From positions 1 through 29,912 of the forward strand of contig CAYZFR010000026.1 in assembly GCA_964477875.1 (NCBI GenBank): 29,912 nt of DNA. Direction: 5' to 3'. The translations under genes were made by a program, and so were the position numbers. The notes beneath the pieces were generated by a model. It did not search any database, was not told the origin of the DNA, and worked only from the letters and a program-made list of their open reading frames with translations. This document shows, piece after piece, positions 9,086 through 16,698 of this stretch. How positions within the stretch are numbered: position 1 is the first letter of the stretch; each line of letters starts with the position of its first letter. This DNA comes from Kuafuiihalomonas sp964477875. Lineage in GTDB: Bacteria; Myxococcota; Kuafuiibacteriia; Kuafuiibacteriales; Kuafuiibacteriaceae.

Positions 9086-10344
9086 TGATCTTTCCGGTCG
9101 CCCGGACGGCGACGAACCCGCCGGCTTCGTCTTCCGAGCTCGCGTTCGACGTCGGCGAGACTCACGCCGGCCTGTGCCGCCCGAACCATCACGAAGTAGA
9201 GCACATCTGCGGTCTCGTGCACGACCTGTTCAAAGCCTTCAGCCCCGGCCAGCTCCTTCGCCTCTTCAAGGAGCTTGGCATCCAGCAAACCCGGCTCTTC
9301 GAACAGACGTCGCGTGTACGAGGCCGCCGGTGCTTCGTCCCTTCGCGCCCGGATCCGTCGCTCGAGACTGAACAGACCTCGGTCATCTCCCCAGCAGGTG
9401 CGGGTGTCGAGATGGCAGAAGCTGCCCGCCTGTTCGACCGTGAAGTGAAGGGCATCCCGGTCGCAGTCGGCCCGTACCCGGAGAAGCCGCTGGGTCGCGC
9501 CGGAGGTCCGGCCCTTCACCCACAGCTCGCCGCGAGAGCGGGAGTGGTAGGCCCCCTCCCCCGTCTCCAGCCCGTGGTGCAGGCTCTCGAGGTCGGACCA
9601 GGCGAGCCCCAGCGCGACGCCATGTTCATCGCTGACCACGGTCGGCATCCACCCCCGTTCGTTGGGGCGCAAGCAGGCCCACAGCGCGTCGACCAGGCGA
9701 AGCCTTCCGGTATAGACCGCCATCCCGAGCTGCGCGTCGGCGCCCAGCTCATCCAAGGCCGCTACCTCGCCGGGTTGGGTGATGCCGCCCGCTACCGTGA
9801 CCGGCTGGCCGCCGGCCGCTTCCACGACCTCTCGGGCCCGTTCGAGATCCGTGCCCTTCATCTGCCCCTCGCGCTCCACGAAGGTGACCAAAAAGCCCCC
9901 GACCATGGGCGCGAGGGCGGCGACCCGCTGGAGGAGCCCGTCGCCGGTGCCTTTGGTCCATCCTTCGACCACGACCTCGTCATGGCGGGCGTCGACGGCG
10001 GCCACGACCCGCTCTCGGGGGAGCGCCTGCAGGATATCGGGCCGAGCGGCGGTGCCTAGGATCACCTGGGCCGCGCCGGCATCGAGCATGTCCAGCGCCG
10101 CTTCGACCGATCGCAGCCCGCCCCCGACCCGACACTCGTGGCGCCGGCAGAGGTCCTTGATGATCTCCTTGTTGTCTCCTCGCCCGAGAGCGGCGTCGAG
10201 ATCGATCACTGCGAGGGGACCGGCCCGGGAAAAACGCTCCGCAACGGCTGCTGGGTCGCCGGCGTCGACCTCGAGAGCTTCGGGGTCGCCGCCGCGCAGC
10301 TGCACGGCTCGGCCACCGAGAATGTCGATGCTGGGAACGATCAT
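9082..10344 (-). CDS. hisAIE: HisA-HisI-HisE trifunctional fusion
   Basis: One 420-residue polypeptide holding three histidine enzymes. Residues 1-228 are HisA (ProFAR isomerase, TIM barrel): Asp7 in PSIDILGG, Asp118 in AAVDAR, GGGLRS at 74, TFVEREG at 154. Residues 230-325 are HisI (PR-AMP cyclohydrolase): YHSRSRGELWVKG, ADCDRDA with Cys294, and Cys310/Cys317 as Zn ligands. Residues 328-410 are HisE (PR-ATP pyrophosphatase): the acidic EEAKELAG and HETADVLYF segments. HisI-HisE fusions are common, but joining HisA in front is not an arrangement I know as usual. The start is ATG 10344, forming ATGA with the hisF stop; the longer frame upstream is antisense-like sequence inside hisF. No stop or shift interrupts the junctions. 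It performs reactions 2, 3 and 4 of the pathway. Confidence 0.95.
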   Translation of the reverse strand: MIVPSIDILGGRAVQLRGGDPEALEVDAGDPAAVAERFSRAGPLAVIDLDAALGRGDNKEIIKDLCRRHECRVGGGLRSVEAALDMLDAGAAQVILGTAARPDILQALPRERVVAAVDARHDEVVVEGWTKGTGDGLLQRVAALAPMVGGFLVTFVEREGQMKGTDLERAREVVEAAGGQPVTVAGGITQPGEVAALDELGADAQLGMAVYTGRLRLVDALWACLRPNERGWMPTVVSDEHGVALGLAWSDLESLHHGLETGEGAYHSRSRGELWVKGRTSGATQRLLRVRADCDRDALHFTVEQAGSFCHLDTRTCWGDDRGLFSLERRIRARRDEAPAASYTRRLFEEPGLLDAKLLEEAKELAGAEGFEQVVHETADVLYFVMVRAAQAGVSLADVERELGRRSRRVRRRPGDRKDQ

Positions 10345-11105
10345 GGATTGGCTCCCCTTCTCATCGAAAGGCCCCGGGCGGCCAGGGCCAACTTGAGCTC
10401 GCCGATCGCGACGTCGCGAAAGTGGAAGATCGAGGCGGCCAGCAGCGCGGTGGCGCCGGCCCGAGCGCCAGCCTCGAAGTGCGCCGGTGTGGCGGCGCCG
10501 CCCGAGGCGATCACCGGGCAGCGGACCCGCCCGCAGACCGCCTCCAGCAGCGAAACGTCGTAGCCGGCCTTGGTGCCGTCCTGGTCCCAGCTCGTCAGGA
10601 GGATCTCGCCGGCGCCGCGCCGCTCTCCTTCCGCCGCCCACGCGACAGCGTCCAGGCCGGTGCGGTCGGCGCCCGACCGGACCACCACCTCCCAGCCCCC
10701 TTCCCGGCAACGGGCGTCGACGGCGAGCACCACACACTGGCGTCCGAATTCGCCGGCCAGGGCCTCCAGAAGTTCCGGGGATCGGACGGCGGCCGTGTTG
10801 ACGCCGACCTTGTCGGCCCCTACCTCCAGCAGGCGGCGAGCGTCGTCCACCGTACGCACGCCCCCGCCGACCGTCAGCGGAATGCTCAGTCGCTCTCGAA
10901 CCCCGGCCACCACCTCGTAGCCGTGGGCCCGCTCTTTGGGCGTGGCCGAAATGTCCAGGATGACGATCTCGTCGGCGCCCTCGGCTTCGTAGCGCACCGC
11001 CGCCTCCACCGGATCACCGGCGTCGCGTATGTCCCCGAAGCGGACGCCCTTGACCACTCGACCGTCGCGCACATCGAGGCAGGGCACGATCCGGGTCTTC
11101 AGCAT
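10341..11105 (-). CDS. hisF: imidazole glycerol phosphate synthase, cyclase subunit
   Basis: HisF (254 residues) with HisH converts PRFAR and ammonia to IGP and AICAR. Typical (beta/alpha)8 motifs are seen: N-terminal IVPCLDVRDGRVVKGV with catalytic Asp11, LTVGGGVR, VGVNTAA, VLAVDAR with the second catalytic Asp, LLTSWDQDGTKAGYD and VIASGGA. The start ATG 11105 overlaps the hisH stop by 7 nt, and its stop overlaps the hisAIE start. HisF and HisH adjacency and coupling fit their heterodimer. Confidence 0.98.
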   Translation of the reverse strand: MLKTRIVPCLDVRDGRVVKGVRFGDIRDAGDPVEAAVRYEAEGADEIVILDISATPKERAHGYEVVAGVRERLSIPLTVGGGVRTVDDARRLLEVGADKVGVNTAAVRSPELLEALAGEFGRQCVVLAVDARCREGGWEVVVRSGADRTGLDAVAWAAEGERRGAGEILLTSWDQDGTKAGYDVSLLEAVCGRVRCPVIASGGAATPAHFEAGARAGATALLAASIFHFRDVAIGELKLALAARGLSMRRGANP

Positions 11106-11698
11106 GCCGCCTCCGCGCCGAGTCCGGCTGCGAACAGGGCCTGGCCCCAGGCGCCCGAGAGCTCGGGGTGGAACTGGCAGCCGAGCAGCCGCCCTCTTTG
11201 GAGCGCCGCCACGAAGCCCTGCCCGTAGTCGCAGCGGCTGGCTCGCCAGCCCTCGGGGGCCTGGAGGAGGCCGAAGGAGTGGGCGAAGTAGGCCTCACCG
11301 ACGAGATCGCCGTTTAGCTCGTTCCAGCCGAGGTGCGGGACCCGCTCGCCGGGTGGCAGGCGACGAACCACGCCTTCGTGGAGGCCGAGCCCCGAGACGT
11401 CCGGCGCCTCTTCGCTGCCTGCGCCGAGGAGCTGAAAGCCGAGGCAGACCGCCATGCAGCGGGGGCCCTCGCCCTCGGCCGAGGCGGTCAGGCGCGCCCG
11501 AAGCGGCGCCTCCAGCCCCCAGCTTCGAAGGCGCGCCATCGCGGGCCCGAAGGCCCCGACGCCGGGCAGGACGAGGGCGTGCAGCCCGTCGAGGTCGGCG
11601 GGTGTCCGAACGGGCCGAGGCGACCCGCCGGCGCGACGAACGGCGGCACGAACGGAAGCCAGATTGCAGGTCTCGGTCTCGACGACGCCGACCTTCAC
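11099..11698 (-). CDS. hisH: imidazole glycerol phosphate synthase, glutamine amidotransferase subunit
   Basis: HisH (199 residues, normal length) hydrolyses glutamine and channels ammonia to HisF. The class I glutaminase triad is visible: nucleophile Cys in VCLGFQLL and the His-Glu pair in CQFHPE; LPGVGAFGPAM is also typical. The N-terminus (VGVVETETCNLASV) departs from the common DYGMGNL pattern. The start is GTG 11698, which overlaps the hisB stop (GTGA); the longer open frame upstream lies inside hisB and is a shadow. Confidence 0.95.
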   Translation of the reverse strand: MKVGVVETETCNLASVRAAVRRAGGSPRPVRTPADLDGLHALVLPGVGAFGPAMARLRSWGLEAPLRARLTASAEGEGPRCMAVCLGFQLLGAGSEEAPDVSGLGLHEGVVRRLPPGERVPHLGWNELNGDLVGEAYFAHSFGLLQAPEGWRASRCDYGQGFVAALQRGRLLGCQFHPELSGAWGQALFAAGLGAEAAC

Positions 11699-12276
11699 AG
11701 CGTGCCCTTCGTCGAAGGCACGTCGTCGCCTTCCACCGCTAGAGCACGGCGAAGGCCGACCGCCGTCGCCTTGAAGGCCGACTCCAGCCGATGGTGGTCG
11801 TGCTCGCCCCGGAGGACGTCGACGTGTAGGGCGGAGCGGCTGGCGATGGCCAAGGACTGAAAGAAGTGACGCCAGTCGTGTCTCGACACTTCGCCCAGGG
11901 CGTCGAGGCGCAGGCCCAGCTCGACTTCGGGCCAAGGGCGTCCGCCTAGGTCCCAGGCCGCTCGGCTCAGGGCCTCGTCCATCGGGACATAGGCGTGGCC
12001 GTAGCGCTGGAGGCCGCGTCGATCGCCGAGGGTGGCGTCGAGCGCTGCGCCCAGGGTGAGCGCACAGTCCTCTACCGTGTGGTGCGCGTCGACGTGGAGG
12101 TCGCCCTCGGCTCGGAGCTTCAGGTCGAAGCGGCCGTGCCGAGCGAAGGCCTCCAGCATGTGGTCGAGGAATCCGAGGCCGGTCTGGATCTCGCTTCGGC
12201 CGCGACCATCGAGGGCCCACTCGACTTCGACCTGGGTCTCTTTGGTCTCGCGCCGGTGCTGAATGAATCGACTCAC
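11695..12276 (-). CDS. hisB: imidazoleglycerol-phosphate dehydratase
   Basis: Monofunctional HisB (193 residues) dehydrates IGP to imidazole-acetol phosphate. The Mn-binding histidine motifs are clear: LDHMLEAFARHG, DAHHTVEDCAL and GEHDHHRLESAFKA. It lacks the histidinol-phosphate phosphatase domain of the enterobacterial protein, so that step must come from another gene; none is in this window. The start is GTG 12276, overlapping the hisC stop (GTGA), which gives the standard N-terminus; the 17 extra codons upstream lie within hisC. Confidence 0.96.
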   Translation of the reverse strand: MSRFIQHRRETKETQVEVEWALDGRGRSEIQTGLGFLDHMLEAFARHGRFDLKLRAEGDLHVDAHHTVEDCALTLGAALDATLGDRRGLQRYGHAYVPMDEALSRAAWDLGGRPWPEVELGLRLDALGEVSRHDWRHFFQSLAIASRSALHVDVLRGEHDHHRLESAFKATAVGLRRALAVEGDDVPSTKGTL

Positions 12277-13214
12277 GGCTGCAGCGCCTCCAGCAGGCGT
12301 TCCACGTCGTCTGGCTCCGATGGGCAAGTGATCCTCAGCCCTTTCGCCTCGTGGCGTCGGTCACCGTCGAAGCGTCTTGCCCGTATCCCAGCGTCGAGCA
12401 GTCGCCGATGCTGCGCCTCGCCCGCCCCGGGCGCGAAGCAGAAGTTGGCTCGGGAGGGAGGCGACGGGTGGCCGAGGGCCGCGAGGGCGGCCTCGATCCG
12501 GGGCCGCGCCTCGCGAACCAGGCCCCAGTAGGCCGCCACCTCGGCCGGCGGCTCCCGGAGCATGCGGGTCGCGACGTGGGCGGACAGGCTGGCGATCGAA
12601 TAGGGCGAAGCGCCGGCGCCGATGCGGGCCAGCAGCTGTGGGTCGCCCAGGAGGTAGCCGACCCTGAGCCCCGCCAAACCGAAGGACTTGGACAGGCTTC
12701 GAACGACGACGAAGTGCGGATGGCGAAGGGCGATGTCGGTGAGCTGGGCGTCGTCGAACTCGGCGTAGACCTGGTCGAGGAGGAAGAACACGTTCTCCGG
12801 CAGGGCGTCCTGCATGGCCTCCAACTCGTGCTCCTCCAGGCTCAGGCCGGTCGGATTGTTGGGCGCCACGACGGCGAGCCAGTCGGCTTCGGGAGGGCGC
12901 TTCGAAAGCAACCCCTCCCAGTCTCCCCAGTCGACGAAGCTCAGGGGCCGACCGCGGGCCGCGCAGTAGACCGGGAACATGCCGAAGGTCGGCCGAGGCA
13001 TGTGCAGCCCCCCGGCGGCCTTCACCACCCGGTCGATGCCTTCGTCTCCGCCGGCGGTGACCATGACCCGCTCTTTAGGCAGGTCGTGCCGGGCGGCGAT
13101 GGCGGCCTGAAGGCCCTCGTAGCGGGGGTAGCGGTGAACCATCGCCTCGGCGAAGGCGGCGTTTAGCCACGCCCGAGGCGGCGCGGGCCCTTCGTTGGCG
13201 TCGAGCTCCAACAC
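12273..13214 (-). CDS. hisC: histidinol-phosphate aminotransferase
   Basis: PLP-dependent fold-type I aminotransferase, 313 residues, that makes histidinol phosphate. Seen: LDANEGP at the very N-terminus, APNNPTG, LLDQVYAEF and the PLP lysine in RSLSKSFGLAGLRVGYL. It is shorter than the usual 350 or so residues because the segment before LDANE is nearly absent. The start is GTG 13214, only 3 nt after the hisG stop (TTG 13211 is possible), so translation is coupled. Operon position supports hisC over other class I aminotransferases. Confidence 0.93.
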   Translation of the reverse strand: MLELDANEGPAPPRAWLNAAFAEAMVHRYPRYEGLQAAIAARHDLPKERVMVTAGGDEGIDRVVKAAGGLHMPRPTFGMFPVYCAARGRPLSFVDWGDWEGLLSKRPPEADWLAVVAPNNPTGLSLEEHELEAMQDALPENVFFLLDQVYAEFDDAQLTDIALRHPHFVVVRSLSKSFGLAGLRVGYLLGDPQLLARIGAGASPYSIASLSAHVATRMLREPPAEVAAYWGLVREARPRIEAALAALGHPSPPSRANFCFAPGAGEAQHRRLLDAGIRARRFDGDRRHEAKGLRITCPSEPDDVERLLEALQP

Positions 13215-13217
13215 CGC

Positions 13218-14108
13218 TCAGCGCACCAGCAGCGTCGGCTTGGTCACGACGATGTCCTCGGCACCGGCCTCTTTGAGGCGCGGGATGAGTTCGGCCAGGG
13301 CCTTCTTGGGGACGGCGGAACGGATAGCGAAGCCCTGCCCGCCCTCCAGGGTCGAGACGGTGGGCTGGCGCAGGGCGGGCAGCAGCCCCAGGACCCGGTC
13401 CCGCTGGTTTGCCGACACGTTGAGATCGACCATGGTCCGCGTCTCGGCGTCGAGGGCGGCGCGCAACAAGAGGATCAGGGCGTCTACCCGAGCGCGTATG
13501 GTCGGGTCGCGCAAAGAAGCGGCGTGACCGAACAATCGCGTCGACGAGCTCAACACCTCGTCGACGATGTATAGGTTGTTGGCCTTTAGGGTGTCGCCGG
13601 TAGCGGCGATGTCGACGATGGCGTCGGCGTCCTCGGGCGGGAAGACTTCGGTCGCGCCGTAGGTCCGGAACACTTTGGCTTCCACCCCGTTGCGTTCGAT
13701 CCATTGCCCGGTGAGCCGAGGGAGCTCGGTGGCGATCACGAGGGGGCCTTTTCGACCTGGGGGCGGTCGCAGCCGGCCGCCCTCGATACAGGCCTCGGGT
13801 GCCGCCACCACGACTCGGACTGGGTCGAGCCCCGTGTCGAGCAGCTCTACCAGGTCGGGATCGTCGGCGTAGCCGAGCTCGCTCACCCAGTCGGCCCCCG
13901 CGAAGCCGATGTGGCGGCTGCCGGCGTGGACAATTTCGATGATGTTCTGAGGCTTTAGGATCTTGGCGTCCGTGTCGACCAAGGACAGCCAGGGTCGGTA
14001 GCCGCGGCTTCCGACCTTGAACTGAATCCCAGCCGTGGCGAGAAGGCGGGTCACGCCGTCGGCCATCCGCCCCTTGGGCAAAGCTATTCGTAGTTCGGGC
14101 TCCGGCAT
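13218..14108 (-). CDS. hisG: ATP phosphoribosyltransferase, long form
   Basis: HisG (296 residues) catalyses the committed step, ATP + PRPP to PR-ATP. The start ATG 14108 gives MPEPELRIALPKGRM, the classic N-terminus, with GAGGA 6 nt upstream; the frame is open further upstream but that part is not protein-like. Length and a C-terminal ~75-residue region after the catalytic domain indicate the long hexameric form with an ACT-like histidine-binding domain, so feedback inhibition by histidine is expected. The PRPP-loop region IVDIAATGDTLKAN is present. First gene of the his run. Confidence 0.97.
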   Translation of the reverse strand: MPEPELRIALPKGRMADGVTRLLATAGIQFKVGSRGYRPWLSLVDTDAKILKPQNIIEIVHAGSRHIGFAGADWVSELGYADDPDLVELLDTGLDPVRVVVAAPEACIEGGRLRPPPGRKGPLVIATELPRLTGQWIERNGVEAKVFRTYGATEVFPPEDADAIVDIAATGDTLKANNLYIVDEVLSSSTRLFGHAASLRDPTIRARVDALILLLRAALDAETRTMVDLNVSANQRDRVLGLLPALRQPTVSTLEGGQGFAIRSAVPKKALAELIPRLKEAGAEDIVVTKPTLLVR

Positions 14109-14120
14109 GGCGGTCCTCGG

Positions 14121-14150
14121 ATTGACGCGATAGGCCGTGGTTCTTGTCAA
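14121..14150 (-). promoter_or_regulatory. candidate his operon promoter
   Basis: On the minus strand a perfect TTGACA (14150-14145) stands 18 nt before GTCAAT (14126-14121), just ahead of the hisG Shine-Dalgarno. The -35 is strong and the -10 poor. No leader peptide rich in His codons and no attenuator hairpin is visible in the roughly 100-bp divergent gap. Confidence 0.35.
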
Positions 14151-14210
14151 CGATGGCCTCTTGATCGGGCCGGCTTGCGCTCGAGGCTGGACCCTGGCGA
14201 GGCTGAAGCG

Positions 14211-14966
14211 GTGATCTTCCGCGGCGGACGACGGATCTCGACCCCTCGGAAGGGCCCCCCGAGGGCGCTGATCGCCGAAGCGCGCCGGCACGCGCGGGCG
14301 CGAAGCTCGGGCTTTCGGGTGGGAGCAGTGGCGCAGGACGGGGATGGCGGCTGTCACCTCGGCTTCAACATGGAGTTTGGGAGCTTCGGTCTGACGGTTC
14401 ATGCGGAGCAGTGCGCCGCGGTGGCCGCCATGGAGAGCAGCCCGGCCCCCTTGCGGGAGCTTTGGGTGGACGCGGCGCCCTGCGGCCACTGCCGGCAGTT
14501 CCTTCTGGAGTTCGGTGACCCGGTGCTGCACTTCGGGGGCAAGACGCGAAGCTTGGCCGAGCTTCTGCCAGATGCCTTCGGTCCTGTCGCCCTAACCGGC
14601 AAGCCGAGCCCACTGACCGAGCGACGACGAGAGCTATCGCCGCCGAGCATGGACCTGGAGACGGTGGCGCGCTGGGCGGCGGCGGCGAGCCACCACCCTT
14701 ATACCGGCGTGCCCTCGGGCCTCGCGGCCCAGCTCGACGACGGAAGCATCGTCAGCGCGGGGGTGGTGGAATCCGTAGCCTTCAACCCGACCGTGACGCC
14801 CCTCGCCTCCCTGTTCATCCAGCTCGTTTCCGAGCCGCAAGGCGTGCGAGCTCTGACGAGGGTCGTCCTCTGCGAGGGCGAAAGCCCCGTCCACGACGCC
14901 ACCACCCAGCGGCGGGTGCTACGCCGTTTCGCGCCCTCCTGCACCTGGCGCAGCGTGTCGCCCTAA
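14211..14966 (+). CDS. cdd: cytidine deaminase, two-domain type
   Basis: Zn-dependent deaminase of the E. coli-type homodimeric family (251 residues from GTG 14211). The catalytic domain carries His64-Ala-Glu66 (HAEQC) and Cys91/Cys94 (PCGHCRQF), the Zn ligands and proton shuttle. The second, non-catalytic domain (about 150-245) contains FNPTVTPLASLFIQL, typical of the C-terminal pseudo-domain. The start is chosen because GAGG sits 8 nt upstream of GTG; TTG 14175 would add 12 residues. The last ~13 codons are encoded by a copy of a repeat that recurs 76 bp downstream (14984-15022), so the extreme C-terminus may be acquired. It scavenges cytidine/deoxycytidine and is divergent from hisG. Confidence 0.9.
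   Translation: MIFRGGRRISTPRKGPPRALIAEARRHARARSSGFRVGAVAQDGDGGCHLGFNMEFGSFGLTVHAEQCAAVAAMESSPAPLRELWVDAAPCGHCRQFLLEFGDPVLHFGGKTRSLAELLPDAFGPVALTGKPSPLTERRRELSPPSMDLETVARWAAAASHHPYTGVPSGLAAQLDDGSIVSAGVVESVAFNPTVTPLASLFIQLVSEPQGVRALTRVVLCEGESPVHDATTQRRVLRRFAPSCTWRSVSP
14908..14946 (+). repeat. dispersed repeat copy inside the cdd 3' end
   Basis: This 39-nt segment matches 14984-15022 at 33 of 39 positions in direct orientation, and shares the GGGTGC...TTTCGC core with the tandem repeats at 19056-19201. It forms part of the cdd reading frame. Confidence 0.75.
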
Positions 14967-14998
14967 CAAAAAAAGTGGCCCCCAACGGCGGGTGCCAC
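14967..14998 (-). terminator. intrinsic terminator reading on the minus strand
   Basis: GTGGC-C-CCC, loop AACGGC, GGG-T-GCCAC (14975-14998) makes a 9-bp stem with one mismatch, preceded on the plus strand by seven A (14968-14974). On the minus strand this is a GC-rich hairpin followed by seven T, the canonical intrinsic terminator form. No minus-strand gene ends here; it would stop antisense transcripts from the amidase/transposase side before they enter cdd. Half of the stem is the dispersed repeat. Confidence 0.55.
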
Positions 14999-15022
14999 CC
15001 CATTTCGCGCCCTGTTGCACCT
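14984..15022 (+). repeat. dispersed repeat copy upstream of thiM
   Basis: Second member of the direct pair with 14908-14946. Its 21-nt core (14988-15008) matches the copy at 19181-19201, in opposite orientation, at 19 of 21 positions. It contains the palindrome GGGTG-C-CACCC. Confidence 0.75.
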
Positions 15023-15078
15023 TTTCGCCTCAACGAAAGAGCTTGGCCCCTGGCGTTTCATCGACGATCACCGGCGAC

Positions 15079-15855
15079 ATGTATGCCGAGTCGGTTGTCG
15101 CTGCGATCCGCGAGAACGGTCCCCTCGTTCACGCCATCACCAACTATGTGGCCATGGATCTGAGCGCCAACGCACTCCTAGCCGTGGGCGCGAGCCCGGC
15201 CATGATCCACGCCGAGGAGGAGGCTGCCGAGTTCGCTGGCCTCGCCTCCGCGCTGCTCATCAACATCGGCACCCTTTCGACCCCGTGGGTGCGAGGCATG
15301 GAATCCGCAGCCGAAGCCGCCCAAAAAAAAGGAACCCCCGTCATCCTCGACCCCGTAGGCGCGGGTGCCACCCACTTTCGCCGGCGCGTCTGCAACGAGC
15401 TCCTCGACCGCTGCAACGTAGTGCGCGGCAACGCCTCCGAGGTGCTGGCCCTGGTGGAAGAGGCGGCATCAGGCAAAGGCGTTGATTCCACCGACTCCGC
15501 GGAGGCGGTATTCGAAGCGGCCCGAAGAATGGCCAAAGACCGCGGACTCGTGGTCGCGATGACCGGAGAGGTCGACGTGGTGACCGACGGCCAGCGTTCC
15601 GCACGCATTCGGGGGGGCCATCCCTGGCTGACCCAGGTAACCGCCACCGGCTGCGCCCTATCCGCCATCCTCGCGGCCGGCTGCGCCGTCGCTCCGGACC
15701 GCTACGAGGCCGCGCTCGCCACCCTCGCTCTGTTCAAGGACGCCGGAGAGCGGGCGGCGGAAGAGGCCAAGGGGCCGGGGAGCTTTCGCGTCGGCCTCCT
15801 GGACGCACTCGCCGCCAAGCCAATGGATCTGTCATCCCGCATCGAGCCGCTTTGA
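15079..15855 (+). CDS. thiM: hydroxyethylthiazole kinase
   Basis: ThiM (258 residues) phosphorylates the thiazole alcohol salvaged for thiamine. Family motifs: HAITNYVAMDLSANALLA, GASPAMIHAEEE, INIGTLS, ILDPVGAGAT, VVRGNASEV and the ATGCALSA segment with conserved Cys192. ATG 15079 (MYAESVV) gives the normal N-terminus; the 29 codons open upstream are translated repeat sequence. No strong Shine-Dalgarno is visible. The stop overlaps the thiE start (TTGA), so the two are coupled. No TPP riboswitch signature is seen upstream. Confidence 0.96.
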   Translation: MYAESVVAAIRENGPLVHAITNYVAMDLSANALLAVGASPAMIHAEEEAAEFAGLASALLINIGTLSTPWVRGMESAAEAAQKKGTPVILDPVGAGATHFRRRVCNELLDRCNVVRGNASEVLALVEEAASGKGVDSTDSAEAVFEAARRMAKDRGLVVAMTGEVDVVTDGQRSARIRGGHPWLTQVTATGCALSAILAAGCAVAPDRYEAALATLALFKDAGERAAEEAKGPGSFRVGLLDALAAKPMDLSSRIEPL

Positions 15856-16469
15856 ATCAAACCAAGCTTCGCCTCTACCTCGTCAGCGACCGGTGCTACC
15901 CGCTTTCGCTGAGGGAGCTGGCAGACCTCGCCACCGCCGGGGTCAGCATGGTTCAACTGCGCGACAAGGCGGCCGAGGGGCGAGCGCTACTAGAGACGGC
16001 CCGTAACTGGCTGTCCGTCCTGCGGCCCCTAGGCGTACCCTTGATCATCAACGACCGCGTCGATGTCGCAGCCGCGGCTGGGGCGGACGGTGTTCATCTA
16101 GGCCAAACGGACCTCCCTGTCGCGGCGGCGCGAAACCTCATGGGTGCCGGGGCGATCATTGGCCTGTCTCTCGAGTCCACCAACGACGACCCCGAAGGCG
16201 CCGACTACGTGGCCGCAAGCCCAGTCTTCGCCACCCCGACGAAGACCAACACCTCGATGCCTTTGGGCATCCCGGGCCTCCGCAGTCTCTGCGAACGCCT
16301 CGAGGTGCCGGTCGTTGGCATCGGGGGCATGAACCAGCAGACCGCCCCAGCCGTAATGGCCGCTGGCGCAGCCGGCATCGCCGTCGTCTCCGCGATTCTC
16401 GCCGCCCCAGATCGTCTCGCAACAACCCAAGCCCTCCGAAAAACCATCGACCTAACCACCCCCTCTTAA
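15852..16469 (+). CDS. thiE: thiamine-phosphate synthase
   Basis: ThiE (205 residues, TIM barrel) joins HMP-PP and thiazole phosphate into thiamine phosphate. Motifs: MVQLRDK (33-39), IINDRVDVAAAAGADGVHLGQ, the phosphate-binding SPVFATPTKTNT and VVGIGGMN. The start is TTG 15852, overlapping the thiM stop by TTGA; this rare start is supported by coupling and by the N-terminus reaching LYLVSD. ThiD, which often completes this trio, is absent here. Low-GC sequence begins directly after its stop. Confidence 0.96.
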   Translation: MNQTKLRLYLVSDRCYPLSLRELADLATAGVSMVQLRDKAAEGRALLETARNWLSVLRPLGVPLIINDRVDVAAAAGADGVHLGQTDLPVAAARNLMGAGAIIGLSLESTNDDPEGADYVAASPVFATPTKTNTSMPLGIPGLRSLCERLEVPVVGIGGMNQQTAPAVMAAGAAGIAVVSAILAAPDRLATTQALRKTIDLTTPS

Positions 16470-16698
16470 CAGCTCCACCATTTTTTACAACTCCACTTAT
16501 CATTGTCCTTGGTCGCTCAACCTCATAAACTCTTCGCCATGAGATTACTTTCGATATTCCACTCGTCCGAGGTGTCAAAGGGCGCCCAAGAAGCTCGCTC
16601 TCGGAGCGGCCCGAGACAATCTCGAACCGAAGGGAGTCTGGCTCGTAGGCACAAGCGAACTTGTCAACAGGATTCAGATGCCTCTCTCGGAAGACCAT
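16470..16698. other. 229-bp lower-GC gap, probable mobile-element end
   Basis: Between thiE and the transposase stop the base composition drops relative to the neighbours. It holds a perfect 6-bp-arm hairpin (16599-16616: TCTCGG, six-nt loop, CCGAGA). On the minus strand an ATG follows the transposase TAA immediately (16698) and the first ~55 codons look protein-like before the frame runs antisense through thiE. I read the region as the downstream end of the transposon or a decayed ORF, not as an intact gene. Confidence 0.45.

Noticed and set aside
14109..14531. 141-codon upstream extension of the hisG frame
   Set aside because: It runs antisense through cdd; the ATG at 14108 has a Shine-Dalgarno and gives the standard HisG N-terminus.
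14967..15078. TPP riboswitch before thiM
   Set aside because: No CUGAGA or ACCUGAUCUGG-like segments were found by eye.
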